From: CAYSUS01 sp964434165
GTDB lineage: Bacteria > Planctomycetota > Planctomycetia > Pirellulales > Thermoguttaceae
Reading direction: 5' to 3'
Assembly (NCBI GenBank): GCA_964434165.1
Contig: CAYSUS010000124.1
Location: 1 to 19,323, forward strand
Length of the DNA stretch: 19,323 nucleotides
Under the pieces are notes generated by a model. The model made no database searches. It was given only the letters and a program-made list of their open reading frames with translations, and was not told the origin of the DNA. Shown piece after piece: positions 7,267 through 14,297 of this stretch. Made by a program: the position numbers and the translations under genes. Each line of letters starts with the position of its first letter. Within the stretch, counting starts at the first letter, position 1.

Positions 7267-8921
7267 TCCGCGCGATTGCCTGGACGCTGCTGCTGGTCGT
7301 CGTGGCCGGAGGCGCGTGGCTCCGGCTCGCCCGGCTCGACAACCGCCCCATGCACGGCGACGAGGCGGTCCACGCCGCGAAGCTCCGCTTCCTCTTGGAC
7401 TCGGGCGAATACACCTACGACCCGCGCGAGTATCACGGCCCCACGCTCAACTTCTTGACGCTGCCGGTGGCCTGGGCCGCCGGCGCCGCGCGATGGACCG
7501 AGGTCACCGAGACGCACCTGCGGCTCGTGCCGGCGGTGTTCGGCATCGCGCTGGTGGGCCTGGTCTGGCTGCTGCGCGAGGAGCTGGGCCGCGCGGCCGC
7601 GCTCTGGGCGGCCCTCCTGGCCGCCCTCTCGCCGGCCATGGTCTTCTACAGCCGCTACTACATCCAGGAGATGCTCCTGGTGTGCTTCACGCTGTGCGCC
7701 ATGGTCGCCCTGTGGCGCTATGTGGGTGCCACGGGTGGCTTGTCCACCCGTGCTTCCGGGGCAGACACGGGCAGACGAGCTGCCCGTGGCACCCGCCCTG
7801 GGATCGAGCTTCGTGGAATCGGCTGGCTGGTTCTGCTTGGGTGCTCGATCGGCCTGATGCACGCGACCAAGGAGACCTGCGTGCTGGCGCTGGGGGCCAT
7901 GGCCGTGGCCGCGGCGGCGTCGATTCCCCGTCTGCGCAGGGCGGGCTCGAAGCGGCTGATCGTGGCGGGACTCGTCGTGGCGCTGGCGGCCGCGGGCGTC
8001 TCGGCCCTGTTCTTCTCCTCGTTCTGGCAGAACCCGCGGGGCGTCGCCGACTCGTACCTCACCTATGCCCACTACCTGCACCAGGCCGGGGGCGAGGGGA
8101 GCGAGGGAGAGCACGTCTATCCCTTCCACCACTACCTCGAGCGCCTGTTCGCGTGGCGCCGCGGCGAGGGCCCGGTATGGAGTGAAGGGGCGATCGCACT
8201 TGTCGCCCTGGCCGGGCTGTTCGCGGCGGGCTTCCGCCGGGGGCTGGAGCCGGGGCAGGTCCCCCTGGCCCGGTTCCTGGCCGTGTACACCGTGCTGCTC
8301 ACGCTGGCCTACTCCGCCCTGCCCTACAAGACGCCCTGGTGCGCACTCGGCTTCCTGCACGGCATGATCCTGCTCGGGGGAATCGGCGCGGCGGCGCTGG
8401 TCCGGCTCGTGCCGGGTTGGCTCGGCAAGAGCGTATGCACGGTGGTGCTGCTCGCCGCGGCCGGGCAGCTCGGATGGCAGGCGCACCGGGCGAGCTTCGA
8501 CGATTTCGGCGAGCCGGCCAATCCGTACGTCTATGCCCAGCCGCTGAAGGACGCGATCCGCCTGGCCGACCGCGTCCGCGCCATCGCCGCCGTGCATCCG
8601 GACGGCAAGGCGATGCACGTTCAGGTGATCTGCCCGGACCGGGACTACTGGCCCCTGCCCTGGTACCTCCGAGACTTCACGCGGATCGGGTGGTTCTCCG
8701 AGCCCCCGGAGAGCCCGGCCGCGCCGCTGATCGTCACCCAGCCCGTCATGGAAGCGGCCCTCATGGAATACCTTTACGTGCGCCCGCCGCCGGGCGAGCG
8801 CCCATTGTACATGCCCGGCCCCCCGGGCCTGGAGGAGCGGCAGTGGCAACTCCGGCCTCACGTGCCGCTGGCGATGTACGTGCGGCGGGACCTGTGGGAG
8901 ATGTTGTACGAGGCCCCATGA
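7263..8921 (+). CDS. Agl23-type (TIGR03663-like) polytopic membrane protein / GT39-like glycosyltransferase, 552 aa
   Basis: Integral membrane protein related to GT-C glycosyltransferases (PMT/ArnT type), of the group annotated as 'flippase activity-associated Agl23'. TM1 is at residues 5-20, followed by RPMHGDEAVHA with the acidic pair D33-E34 in the first outer loop, the position of the catalytic or metal acid in GT-C enzymes. Further conserved segments are YHGPTLNF, SRYYIQEM and GLMHATKET, then about eight more hydrophobic helices and a soluble C-terminal part from about 420. The likely role is transfer of a lipid-linked sugar, but the acceptor is unknown. Residues 154-178 are encoded by a palindromic repeat (7724-7794) read in frame in the loop before the GWLVLL helix. 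The start overlaps the upstream stop; no clear SD is seen, so coupling is assumed. Confidence 0.85.
   Translation: MIRAIAWTLLLVVVAGGAWLRLARLDNRPMHGDEAVHAAKLRFLLDSGEYTYDPREYHGPTLNFLTLPVAWAAGAARWTEVTETHLRLVPAVFGIALVGLVWLLREELGRAAALWAALLAALSPAMVFYSRYYIQEMLLVCFTLCAMVALWRYVGATGGLSTRASGADTGRRAARGTRPGIELRGIGWLVLLGCSIGLMHATKETCVLALGAMAVAAAASIPRLRRAGSKRLIVAGLVVALAAAGVSALFFSSFWQNPRGVADSYLTYAHYLHQAGGEGSEGEHVYPFHHYLERLFAWRRGEGPVWSEGAIALVALAGLFAAGFRRGLEPGQVPLARFLAVYTVLLTLAYSALPYKTPWCALGFLHGMILLGGIGAAALVRLVPGWLGKSVCTVVLLAAAGQLGWQAHRASFDDFGEPANPYVYAQPLKDAIRLADRVRAIAAVHPDGKAMHVQVICPDRDYWPLPWYLRDFTRIGWFSEPPESPAAPLIVTQPVMEAALMEYLYVRPPPGERPLYMPGPPGLEERQWQLRPHVPLAMYVRRDLWEMLYEAP
7724..7794. repeat. 71-bp palindromic element inside the Agl23-like gene
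   Basis: Outer arms gggtgccacggg (7724-7735) and cccgtggcaccc (7783-7794) are perfect 12-bp inverted repeats. Inside are two hairpins with perfect 9-bp stems and 5-nt loops: cacgggtgg/ccacccgtg (7730-7738, 7744-7752) and cacgggcag/ctgcccgtg (7766-7774, 7780-7788). This double-hairpin layout is that of a REP doublet (BIME-like) or small non-autonomous element. The reading frame stays open through it (GATGGLSTRASG..., then GRRAARG). Confidence 0.88.
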
Positions 8922-9019
8922 ACCGGAGCACGCACGCGACGAAGGGCCGGCGTCGGCCGCCCGCGCCGGAAGCACGGCATGCAGGCTTCCGCGGGTTCAG
9001 GCGGGCGTTCGGCCCCGGT

Positions 9020-9031
9020 GGCTGCTATGCT
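9020..9031 (+). promoter_or_regulatory. Possible extended -10 promoter for the unknown gene at 9080
   Basis: TGC followed by TATGCT (9026-9031) resembles an extended -10 box and lies about 50 bp before the ATG. No good -35 box is visible. The 158-bp gap after the previous gene makes a promoter here plausible. Confidence 0.3.
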
Positions 9032-9079
9032 AGTAACGGGGCGCGGGCATCGACAGTCGATTCGTGACGGAGGCACCAG

Positions 9080-9529
9080 ATGACTTCCTATCCGGACAAC
9101 GTTCGGCGGTTCGTGACGCAGAAGAGCGTGCCGCTGGGCGACAGCCCGTTCGACGTCGAGGTGGAGATCGTCCGCAAGTCCGACGTCGAGACGCGCCAGC
9201 GCAACGGCGAGGAGATCGTCTCCATCGGGCTCTGGGAATACTGCCCGCTCCCGCCGATGAAGGAGGACGAGCACCTCGTCGTGTTCGACCTGGGCACCGT
9301 GCTGGACGTCGGCGAAGTCCGTCTGGCCAACCCCGAGAGCGGAAGCCGCCTGGAGATCCGCAGGACCCACAGCTCGGCGTTCGGGGGACCGGTGCGCGTG
9401 CCCGTGGCGCTCCGCTCGTCGGCCCGCGTGTCGCTCGACCTCCGCTCGGGCGAGAAGCCCTTCGGCACGCTCGACGTCGCCATCGAGGACGACGGCAAAC
9501 TGGCCGACGCGGCCTTTGCGGCGTCCTGA
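9080..9529 (+). CDS. Conserved-looking hypothetical protein, 149 aa
   Basis: I do not recognise this family. ATG 9080 has a strong SD (GGAGG, 9069-9073, 6-nt spacing), and third-position G/C bias supports coding. The protein is acidic and predicted soluble, without a signal peptide or membrane segment. The first half contains PFDVEVEIVRKSDVETRQRNG and IGLWEYCPLPPM; the second half is beta-rich (VVFDLGTVLDVGEVRLANPE, then VPVALRSSARVSLDLRSG), suggesting a small beta-sandwich. It stands alone between the membrane-protein gene and the convergent SAM hydroxide adenosyltransferase gene, only 12 bp apart at their 3' ends. A cytoplasmic location is inferred. Confidence 0.75.
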   Translation: MTSYPDNVRRFVTQKSVPLGDSPFDVEVEIVRKSDVETRQRNGEEIVSIGLWEYCPLPPMKEDEHLVVFDLGTVLDVGEVRLANPESGSRLEIRRTHSSAFGGPVRVPVALRSSARVSLDLRSGEKPFGTLDVAIEDDGKLADAAFAAS

Positions 9530-9541
9530 GCACGCCCCCTC

Positions 9542-10327
9542 TCACTCCCACGCCACGGTGACCGGCGTGCCGACCTCGATGCCCAGGCGCCGGGCGGCAC
9601 TGGAGCCGGTGATCGCCAGCTCGAGCCGGCCGCTGGAATCGACCAGGGCGATGAAGCTTCCCTCCGGCACCTGGGCGTACGCCCCGTAGATGCCGTAGGT
9701 CTCGTAGATGCTGCACACGACGACCGCGCGCTGGTCCGTCGGCCGGCCGGCCAACAGGTCGGCCGTGATGTTCGTGATCAGGTTGCCGAAGGAGTCGGTC
9801 TGGAGGACCAGGCCGCGGATGCGGTCGGCCTCGACGGTCGGCTCGGGCCAGTCGAACGCGCCGCCCAGCTCGGCCTCCGGCCCCAGCTCCGAGGGATCGA
9901 CCCCCAGGCCCAGATGCGCGGCCACCGGGGCCATGATGTCGCGGCCGTGAAACGTCCGCGAGACCGGGTGGCGCCAGAACCTGGGGTTTTCAACCCGGAC
10001 GACCCGATCCGGCGGCTGGCGGCGGACCAGCCGACTCAACAGGCCGTTGTCGGGGCAGACGTAGCGCCGCCGGCCGATCTCGGCGCAGACGATCGGCCGG
10101 TCGGTTCCCACGCCCGGATCGATCACGGCCACGTGGATCGAGCCCGGCGGGAAGTGCGGCGTCAAGTCGTCGAGCACCACGGCCCCGCGGCGCACGTCCT
10201 GGGGCGGGACGCCGTGGGTGACGTCGATCAGCGTGGCGGCCGGGTCGATGGAGAGGATCACGCCCTTCATCGCCGCCACGTAGGGGCTGTCCGTGCCGAA
10301 ATCGGTGGTCAACGTGATGATGGCCAT
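9542..10327 (-). CDS. SAM hydroxide adenosyltransferase (SAM hydrolase, DUF62 family), 261 aa
   Basis: Splits S-adenosylmethionine with water or hydroxide into adenosine and methionine; the family is homologous to SAM fluorinase/chlorinase. Visible family motifs are TDFGTDSPYV (8-17), DVTH (35-38), DPGVGTDR (70-77), CPDNGLLS (91-98), FHGRD (126-130) and DSFGNLITNI in the C-terminal domain. D70, R77 and H127 match the Asp-Arg-His set described for the archaeal hydrolase in spacing. Length is typical. ATG 10327 is set by a GAGG about 5 nt upstream and by the conserved N-terminus MAIITLTTDFG. It lies downstream of gatB on the same strand after 137 bp, which contain a palindrome, so co-transcription is uncertain. 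The physiological role of this family is unsettled. Confidence 0.93.
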   Translation of the reverse strand: MAIITLTTDFGTDSPYVAAMKGVILSIDPAATLIDVTHGVPPQDVRRGAVVLDDLTPHFPPGSIHVAVIDPGVGTDRPIVCAEIGRRRYVCPDNGLLSRLVRRQPPDRVVRVENPRFWRHPVSRTFHGRDIMAPVAAHLGLGVDPSELGPEAELGGAFDWPEPTVEADRIRGLVLQTDSFGNLITNITADLLAGRPTDQRAVVVCSIYETYGIYGAYAQVPEGSFIALVDSSGRLELAITGSSAARRLGIEVGTPVTVAWE

Positions 10328-10412
10328 GGCCGCCTCACGTCTCTTGGGAGGCTCGTGGGAACATGAGAGGAACCCTTTCCGTGATCTCGATTGCCTCCTG
10401 TTTCCGTCCATC

Positions 10413-10443
10413 CGACGCACGGAGAGTCCCTTACGGTGCGTCG
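10413..10443. repeat. Intergenic inverted repeat downstream of gatB
   Basis: cgacgcac (10413-10420) and gtgcgtcg (10436-10443) form a perfect 8-bp stem with a 15-nt loop, just after the gatB stop (10465) in the minus-strand direction. There is no T-run. It may be another short palindromic repeat family or a weak transcription end or processing site between gatB and the DUF62 gene. Confidence 0.45.
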
Positions 10444-10464
10444 CTCGACCCGCACAGGGGGAAG

Positions 10465-12009
10465 CTACTTCTGCGTCGTTTCTTGGGCGATCTGGATGCA
10501 CAGCTCGCGCACGCGCTTGGGATCGACGTTGGGGTTCTTCTTCTTCGCCATGCCGATCAGGGCCCCGGCGCCCTTGAGCTTGCCTTCCTTGATCTCCGCG
10601 ACGATCTTGGGGTTGCCGGCCACCAGCTCGCGGCACAGCGTCTCCAGGGCCGAGTCGTCCACCGCGGCGATGCCCAGCGCCTTCATCGCCTCGTCCACCG
10701 TGGCCCGGGTGGCGACCATCTCGGCGAGCACCTCGCGCCCGCGGCTGGTGGTGAGCTTGCCCTGGCGGACCTTCAGCAGGAGCCCGGCCAGGTCCTTGGC
10801 CCCGACCGGGTACTGGCCGATGGCGATGTCCTGCTCGTTGAGCGTGCGCAGGACGTCCTGCTGCACCCAGTTGGCGGCCGTCTTGCCGTCGCCGCAGGCC
10901 TCGGCCAGCTCGACGTAGTAGTCCACCACCTCGCGGCCCTGGTTGACGATCACGTCGCTGTCGTAAGGGGTGATGCCGCAGGTCGATTCCAGGCGCTTGC
11001 GGATCGCGGCGGGCAGCTCGCCCAGCCCGCGGCGGATCGCCTCCACCTGCTCGTCGGTCAGCGTGACGGGTACCAGGTCCGGATCGGGGAAGTAGCGGTA
11101 GTCGCTCGACTCCTCCTTGGAACGCTGGAGGCGCGTCACCTGCGCCGTGTCGTCCCAGCCGCGCGTCGACTTGGTCACTCCGGGATCGCCCAGCTTGCGG
11201 CCCGTCTCCTGCCACTCCTCGTACTGCCGGGCGGCCTCGTACGCCATGGCCCGCTCCACCGCGCGGAAGCTGTTCATGTTCTTCACCTCCACGATCGGCG
11301 TGGCCACCTTGCCCTCGGGGGCGTCGAGGTGGAGGTTGATGTTGGCGTCCACGCGCAGGCTGCCCTCCTGCATGTTGCAGTCGGAGACCCCCAGGTAGGT
11401 CAGCAGCAGCTTCAGCTCGGTGAGGTAGGCCTTGGCCTCCTCGGGCGAGCGGAGGTCGGGCTTGCTGACGATCTCCAACAGCGGCGTGCCGGTGCGGTTC
11501 AGGTCGATGCGGCTGTCGGCTTTGCCGGCAGTGGAAAAGGGGACGGACCCCTTTTCGCCCAAAAGGGGTCCGTCCCCTTTTCCACGCTCGTCGTGCATGC
11601 TCTTGCCGGCGTCTTCCTCCAGGTGCGCTCGGATGATGCCGATCCGCCGTGGCTCCGCGCCCCCCTGCGGGTCGGCGATCTCGAGGAAGCCCTCGTAGCT
11701 GATCGGCAGGTCGTACTGGCTGATCTGGTAGCCCTTGGGAAGGTCGGGGTAGTAGTACTGCTTGCGGTCCCACTTGGTGAACCGGGCGATCCGGCAGTTC
11801 AGCGCCAGCGCCGCCCGGGCGGCCAGCTCCACGGCCCGGCGGTTCATCACCGGCAAGACGCCCGGCATGCCGATGCACACCGGACAGGTCTGCGTGTTGG
11901 GCGGGGCCCCGAACCGCGTGCTGCACGCGCAGAACAGCTTGCTCTGGGTGAGCAACTGCACGTGGACTTCCAGGCCGATGACGATGGTGTAGGGGGCGGG
12001 GTCGGGCAT
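10465..12009 (-). CDS. gatB: Asp-tRNA(Asn)/Glu-tRNA(Gln) amidotransferase subunit B, with an in-frame palindrome insertion, 514 aa
   Basis: Kinase/tRNA-binding subunit of GatCAB, which activates and amidates Glu-tRNA(Gln) or Asp-tRNA(Asn) with ammonia delivered from GatA. Seen: IGLEVHVQL (11-19), the zinc site C27xC29...C42xxC45 in KLFCACSTRFG...TCPVC, GYQISQYDLPI (93-103), HLEEDAGK (129-136), DLNRTGTPLLEIVS (169-182), GSLRVDANIN, and the C-terminal tail domain. ATG 12009 gives the family N-terminus (MPDPAPYTIVIGLE); an upstream in-frame ATG (12126) would add 39 unrelated residues. Residues 142-160 derive from a 55-bp perfect palindrome (11531-11585), placed between EEDAGKSMHD and DLNR where the family normally has only a few residues. 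The rest is intact, so the protein is probably functional. Confidence 0.95.
   Translation of the reverse strand: MPDPAPYTIVIGLEVHVQLLTQSKLFCACSTRFGAPPNTQTCPVCIGMPGVLPVMNRRAVELAARAALALNCRIARFTKWDRKQYYYPDLPKGYQISQYDLPISYEGFLEIADPQGGAEPRRIGIIRAHLEEDAGKSMHDERGKGDGPLLGEKGSVPFSTAGKADSRIDLNRTGTPLLEIVSKPDLRSPEEAKAYLTELKLLLTYLGVSDCNMQEGSLRVDANINLHLDAPEGKVATPIVEVKNMNSFRAVERAMAYEAARQYEEWQETGRKLGDPGVTKSTRGWDDTAQVTRLQRSKEESSDYRYFPDPDLVPVTLTDEQVEAIRRGLGELPAAIRKRLESTCGITPYDSDVIVNQGREVVDYYVELAEACGDGKTAANWVQQDVLRTLNEQDIAIGQYPVGAKDLAGLLLKVRQGKLTTSRGREVLAEMVATRATVDEAMKALGIAAVDDSALETLCRELVAGNPKIVAEIKEGKLKGAGALIGMAKKKNPNVDPKRVRELCIQIAQETTQK
11531..11585. repeat. 55-bp perfect palindromic element inside gatB
   Basis: Two 25-bp arms (11531-11555 and 11561-11585) are exact reverse complements around the 5-nt centre cgccc. 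Each arm itself contains aaaagggg-acgga-cccctttt (or its complement), so each arm can fold alone. In the gatB frame it encodes RGKGDGPL then LGEKGSVPFST; from memory, similar 'KGDxPL...KGSVPF' peptides turn up as insertions in other planctomycetal proteins. The coding frame is kept. Confidence 0.93.
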
Positions 12010-12109
12010 GGTATGCAGGGCTTCGCGGATATGGATCACCGTCTTCGGAGCGAGACAAACGGCTTCAAGGTTGTCTTCGAACCGGGGTGCGGGGTGCACG
12101 GCAGCACAC

Positions 12110-12319
12110 TCACCGCGCGTTTGCATGGGAGCCGCAGTGCGCCTCGAGCCGAGAGATCTCCTCCTTGAACTGATTGATGAGACGGCGCAATGACTGGAGC
12201 GTCAACGCGGTGGCGCGCGTCGGATCGGTCGCGCTCGCTCGCCTGCGATCGTATTGCCGCTCAAGAAGACGAAGCTTCTCCTTCGCGGAATGCAGCTCTT
12301 GCGTTGTTCCAATCGTCAC
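12110..12319 (-). CDS. Small coiled-coil protein, antitoxin-like partner, 69 aa
   Basis: A highly charged helical protein (TTQELHSAKEKLRLLERQYD, then LTLQSLRRLINQFKEEISRLEAH) with heptad-like leucines and no signal or membrane segment. It starts at GTG 12319, overlapping the TGA of the upstream nucleotidyltransferase-like gene (GTGA), so the two form a tight pair. Small helical proteins paired with minimal nucleotidyltransferase-like genes are often antitoxin-type partners; this is an inference and no named family was identified. The pair sits between gatA and gatB. With the premature TAG in the upstream gene, translational coupling to this start is probably reduced. Confidence 0.65.
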   Translation of the reverse strand: MTIGTTQELHSAKEKLRLLERQYDRRRASATDPTRATALTLQSLRRLINQFKEEISRLEAHCGSHANAR

Positions 12320-12723
12320 AGCAGAATCTCGACCATCCCCTTGGGCAACGAGCGACGATCCGGGGCGAAGATCGTCTCCACCAGAAGATCGAATCCCTCC
12401 TGCTCCACCAATTGTATATCCAGGAAAGGTAGCCCTTCCAGTAGCTCGGTCTCCGCGGCCGAATCCTCGGGAAACCCCTCACCGATCAACAAGACACCGT
12501 CGACGTCGTCAGGCTACAGCACGTTCGTCACGAAGCTCCCGTTGATGACGAGGCGCAACACGCCTGCTCTTCTCGCAAGTGCCGCAAGCCAGGCCACCGA
12601 GTCGGACCGTACCCGGCGGATCTCCGACTGCGCCCCGAACCGCTCGGCGAACTCCGCTAGAGTGTAACCGTGGATTCCGGGAGGGAGATGGCCGTGCTCG
12701 TCGAACCCCGGAATCGTCGCCAT
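12316..12723 (-). pseudogene. Nucleotidyltransferase-like gene broken by an in-frame TAG
   Basis: ATG 12723 opens 1 nt after the gatA stop, with GGAAG upstream. It encodes MATIPGFDEHGHLPPGIHG... and LRLVINGSFVTNVL, then meets TAG at codon 70 (12516-12514). Past it, the same frame continues for 65 codons to TGA (12318-12316): PDDVDGVLLIGEGFPEDSAAE, then LLEGLPFLDIQLVEQEGFD and LPKGMVEILL. The whole reads as one protein of about 135 aa of a family I know from memory (DUF6932-like, 'LPPGIH...GSFVTxxLEPNDVD'). GS, nine positions, then DVD fits the hG[GS]...Dh[DE] pattern of pol-beta-type nucleotidyltransferases. The TAG replaces what is usually Glu (GAG), so one base change explains it. A 69-aa product would lack the DxD acids. 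Confidence 0.75.
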
Positions 12724-12724
12724 C

Positions 12725-14263
12725 TCACACTTCCGGCCGCCTCGTGTGCCAATCGGTGGCCCGCTGGAACATGGCCGCGCCGCGCAGCAGCCGCTCCTCC
12801 TCGAAGATCGGGGCCTGAAGGTGCAGCCCGATCGGCAGGCCCTCGCTCGAGAAACCGCAGGGGAGGGAGAGGCCGCAGTGGCCCGCCAGGTTCGCGACCA
12901 CGGTGTACAGGTCGAACAGGTACATCGACAGGGGATCATCGACTTTCTCGCCCAGCGTGAAGGCGGGAGCGGGCGTCACCGGTCCGGCGATCAGGTCCAC
13001 CTTCCCGAAGGCCTCGTCCAGGTCGCGGCGGATCAGGCGGCGGACCTTGAGGGCCTTCAGGTAGTAGGCGTCGTAGTAGCCTGCGCTCAAGGCGTACGTG
13101 CCGAGCATGATCCGCCGCTTCACTTCGGGGCCGAAGCCCTCGGACCGCGTGCGCCGGTACATCCGCACCAGGGGCGTGTCGAGGTCGTCCAGGGCCGCCG
13201 TGTCGCCGGCCTTGCGGAGCGCCTGGTGCTCGGCCTCCAGCTCGGCGGCCATCGCCCGCTCGTCGGTGCGATAGCCGTAGTGGGCGCCGTCGTACCGGGC
13301 GAGGTTGCCCGACGCCTCGCTGGGCGCGATGACGTAGTACGTGGCCACGGCGTACTTGCTGTGGGGAAGCGACACCTCGCGGACGCTCGCCCCCAGCGAC
13401 TCGTACACGCGGACCGCCTCGCGCACGGCCGCCTCCACCTCGGGGTCGAGGCCCTCGCCATAGTGCTCAGGCACCACGCCGATGCGGAGGTTCTCCAGCG
13501 GCCGGCCCACCTCCAGGGTGTAGCGCGGCACGGGGCGATCGACCGACGTGGAATCCCGCGGGTCGTGCCCGGCGAGGACTTCCAGGAGCAGGGCCGCGTC
13601 CTCGACCGTACGGGCCAGGGGGCCGATCTGGTCCAGGCTGCTGGCGAAGGCCACCAGTCCGAACCGGCTCACCCGGCCGTAGGTCGGCTTCATCCCCACC
13701 ACGCCGCACAGGCCGGCCGGCTGGCGGATCGAGCCGCCGGTGTCGGTGCCCACCGAGAGCGGCGCCATGGACGCGGCCACGCAGGCGGCCGCCCCGCCGC
13801 TGGAGCCGCCCGGAATCCGATCGAGGTCCCAGGGGTTGCGCGTGACCTGGAAGGCCGAATTCTCGGTCGAGCCGCCCATGGCGAACTCGTCCATGTTGGT
13901 GCGTCCCAGGAGCACGGCGTCGGCCGCCTTGAGCCGCGCCACGGCCGTGCCGTCGTAGGGGGGGCGGAACTCGGCCAGCATGCGCGAAGCGCAGGTGGTC
14001 GTGCCATCGGAGTCGCAGATCACGTCCTTCACGGCGACGGGCAGGCCCGCCAGGCGTCCGACCGGCTGGCCGGCCTGGCGGCGCCGGTCCACGGCGGCGG
14101 CCGCGGCCAGCGCGGACTCGTGATCCACCCGGAGGAAAGCGCCCACGGACGGGTCGCGCTGGCCGATGCGGTCGAGAAAGGCCGAAGTGATCTGCGCCGA
14201 GGTGACCTCGCCCGACTCCAGTCGGCCGAGAAGCTCCGTGGCGGTCGCGTCGATGAGCGTCAT
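12725..14263 (-). CDS. gatA: Asp-tRNA(Asn)/Glu-tRNA(Gln) amidotransferase subunit A, 512 aa
   Basis: Glutaminase subunit of GatCAB and an amidase-signature enzyme: it releases ammonia from glutamine (or asparagine) for tRNA amidation. The Lys-Ser-Ser triad is visible as K79 (LPVAVKD), S154 (PGGSSGG) and S178 (GTDTGGSIRQPA), the same spacing as in the Staphylococcus enzyme. Other conserved stretches are GRTNMDEFAMGGSTENS, YGRVSRFGLVAFASSLDQIGP and MLGTYALSAGYYDAYY. The signature has GGSSGGAAA rather than the common GGSSGGSAA, a mild variant. ATG 14263 gives the family N-terminus MTLIDATA; no strong SD is visible. A terminator-like hairpin separates it from gatC. Its TGA is 1 nt from the next start. 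Confidence 0.96.
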   Translation of the reverse strand: MTLIDATATELLGRLESGEVTSAQITSAFLDRIGQRDPSVGAFLRVDHESALAAAAAVDRRRQAGQPVGRLAGLPVAVKDVICDSDGTTTCASRMLAEFRPPYDGTAVARLKAADAVLLGRTNMDEFAMGGSTENSAFQVTRNPWDLDRIPGGSSGGAAACVAASMAPLSVGTDTGGSIRQPAGLCGVVGMKPTYGRVSRFGLVAFASSLDQIGPLARTVEDAALLLEVLAGHDPRDSTSVDRPVPRYTLEVGRPLENLRIGVVPEHYGEGLDPEVEAAVREAVRVYESLGASVREVSLPHSKYAVATYYVIAPSEASGNLARYDGAHYGYRTDERAMAAELEAEHQALRKAGDTAALDDLDTPLVRMYRRTRSEGFGPEVKRRIMLGTYALSAGYYDAYYLKALKVRRLIRRDLDEAFGKVDLIAGPVTPAPAFTLGEKVDDPLSMYLFDLYTVVANLAGHCGLSLPCGFSSEGLPIGLHLQAPIFEEERLLRGAAMFQRATDWHTRRPEV

Positions 14264-14297
14264 GGCACGTGCATCGAGGTGAGCGGAATCGACAACG

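Noticed and set aside
8918..9067. 49-codon frame starting ATGA-overlapped with the end of the Agl23-like gene
   Set aside because: Composition is Arg/Pro/Gly-rich with no motif, it has no SD of its own, and a candidate promoter for the next gene lies inside it.
9542..12058. Single 838-codon minus-strand protein ending in the DUF62 domain
   Set aside because: The upstream two thirds are an out-of-frame reading of gatB; the domain has its own ATG and SD at 10327.
12261..12482. 73-codon Trp/Arg-rich minus-strand frame
   Set aside because: It overlaps the broken nucleotidyltransferase-like gene in another frame and has no independent support.
12513..12518. UAG recoding (e.g. pyrrolysine) at the interrupted nucleotidyltransferase-like gene
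   Set aside because: Several other genes here end normally at TAG (paralogs 1-3, rpmB, gatB), and no recoding machinery is visible in the window.
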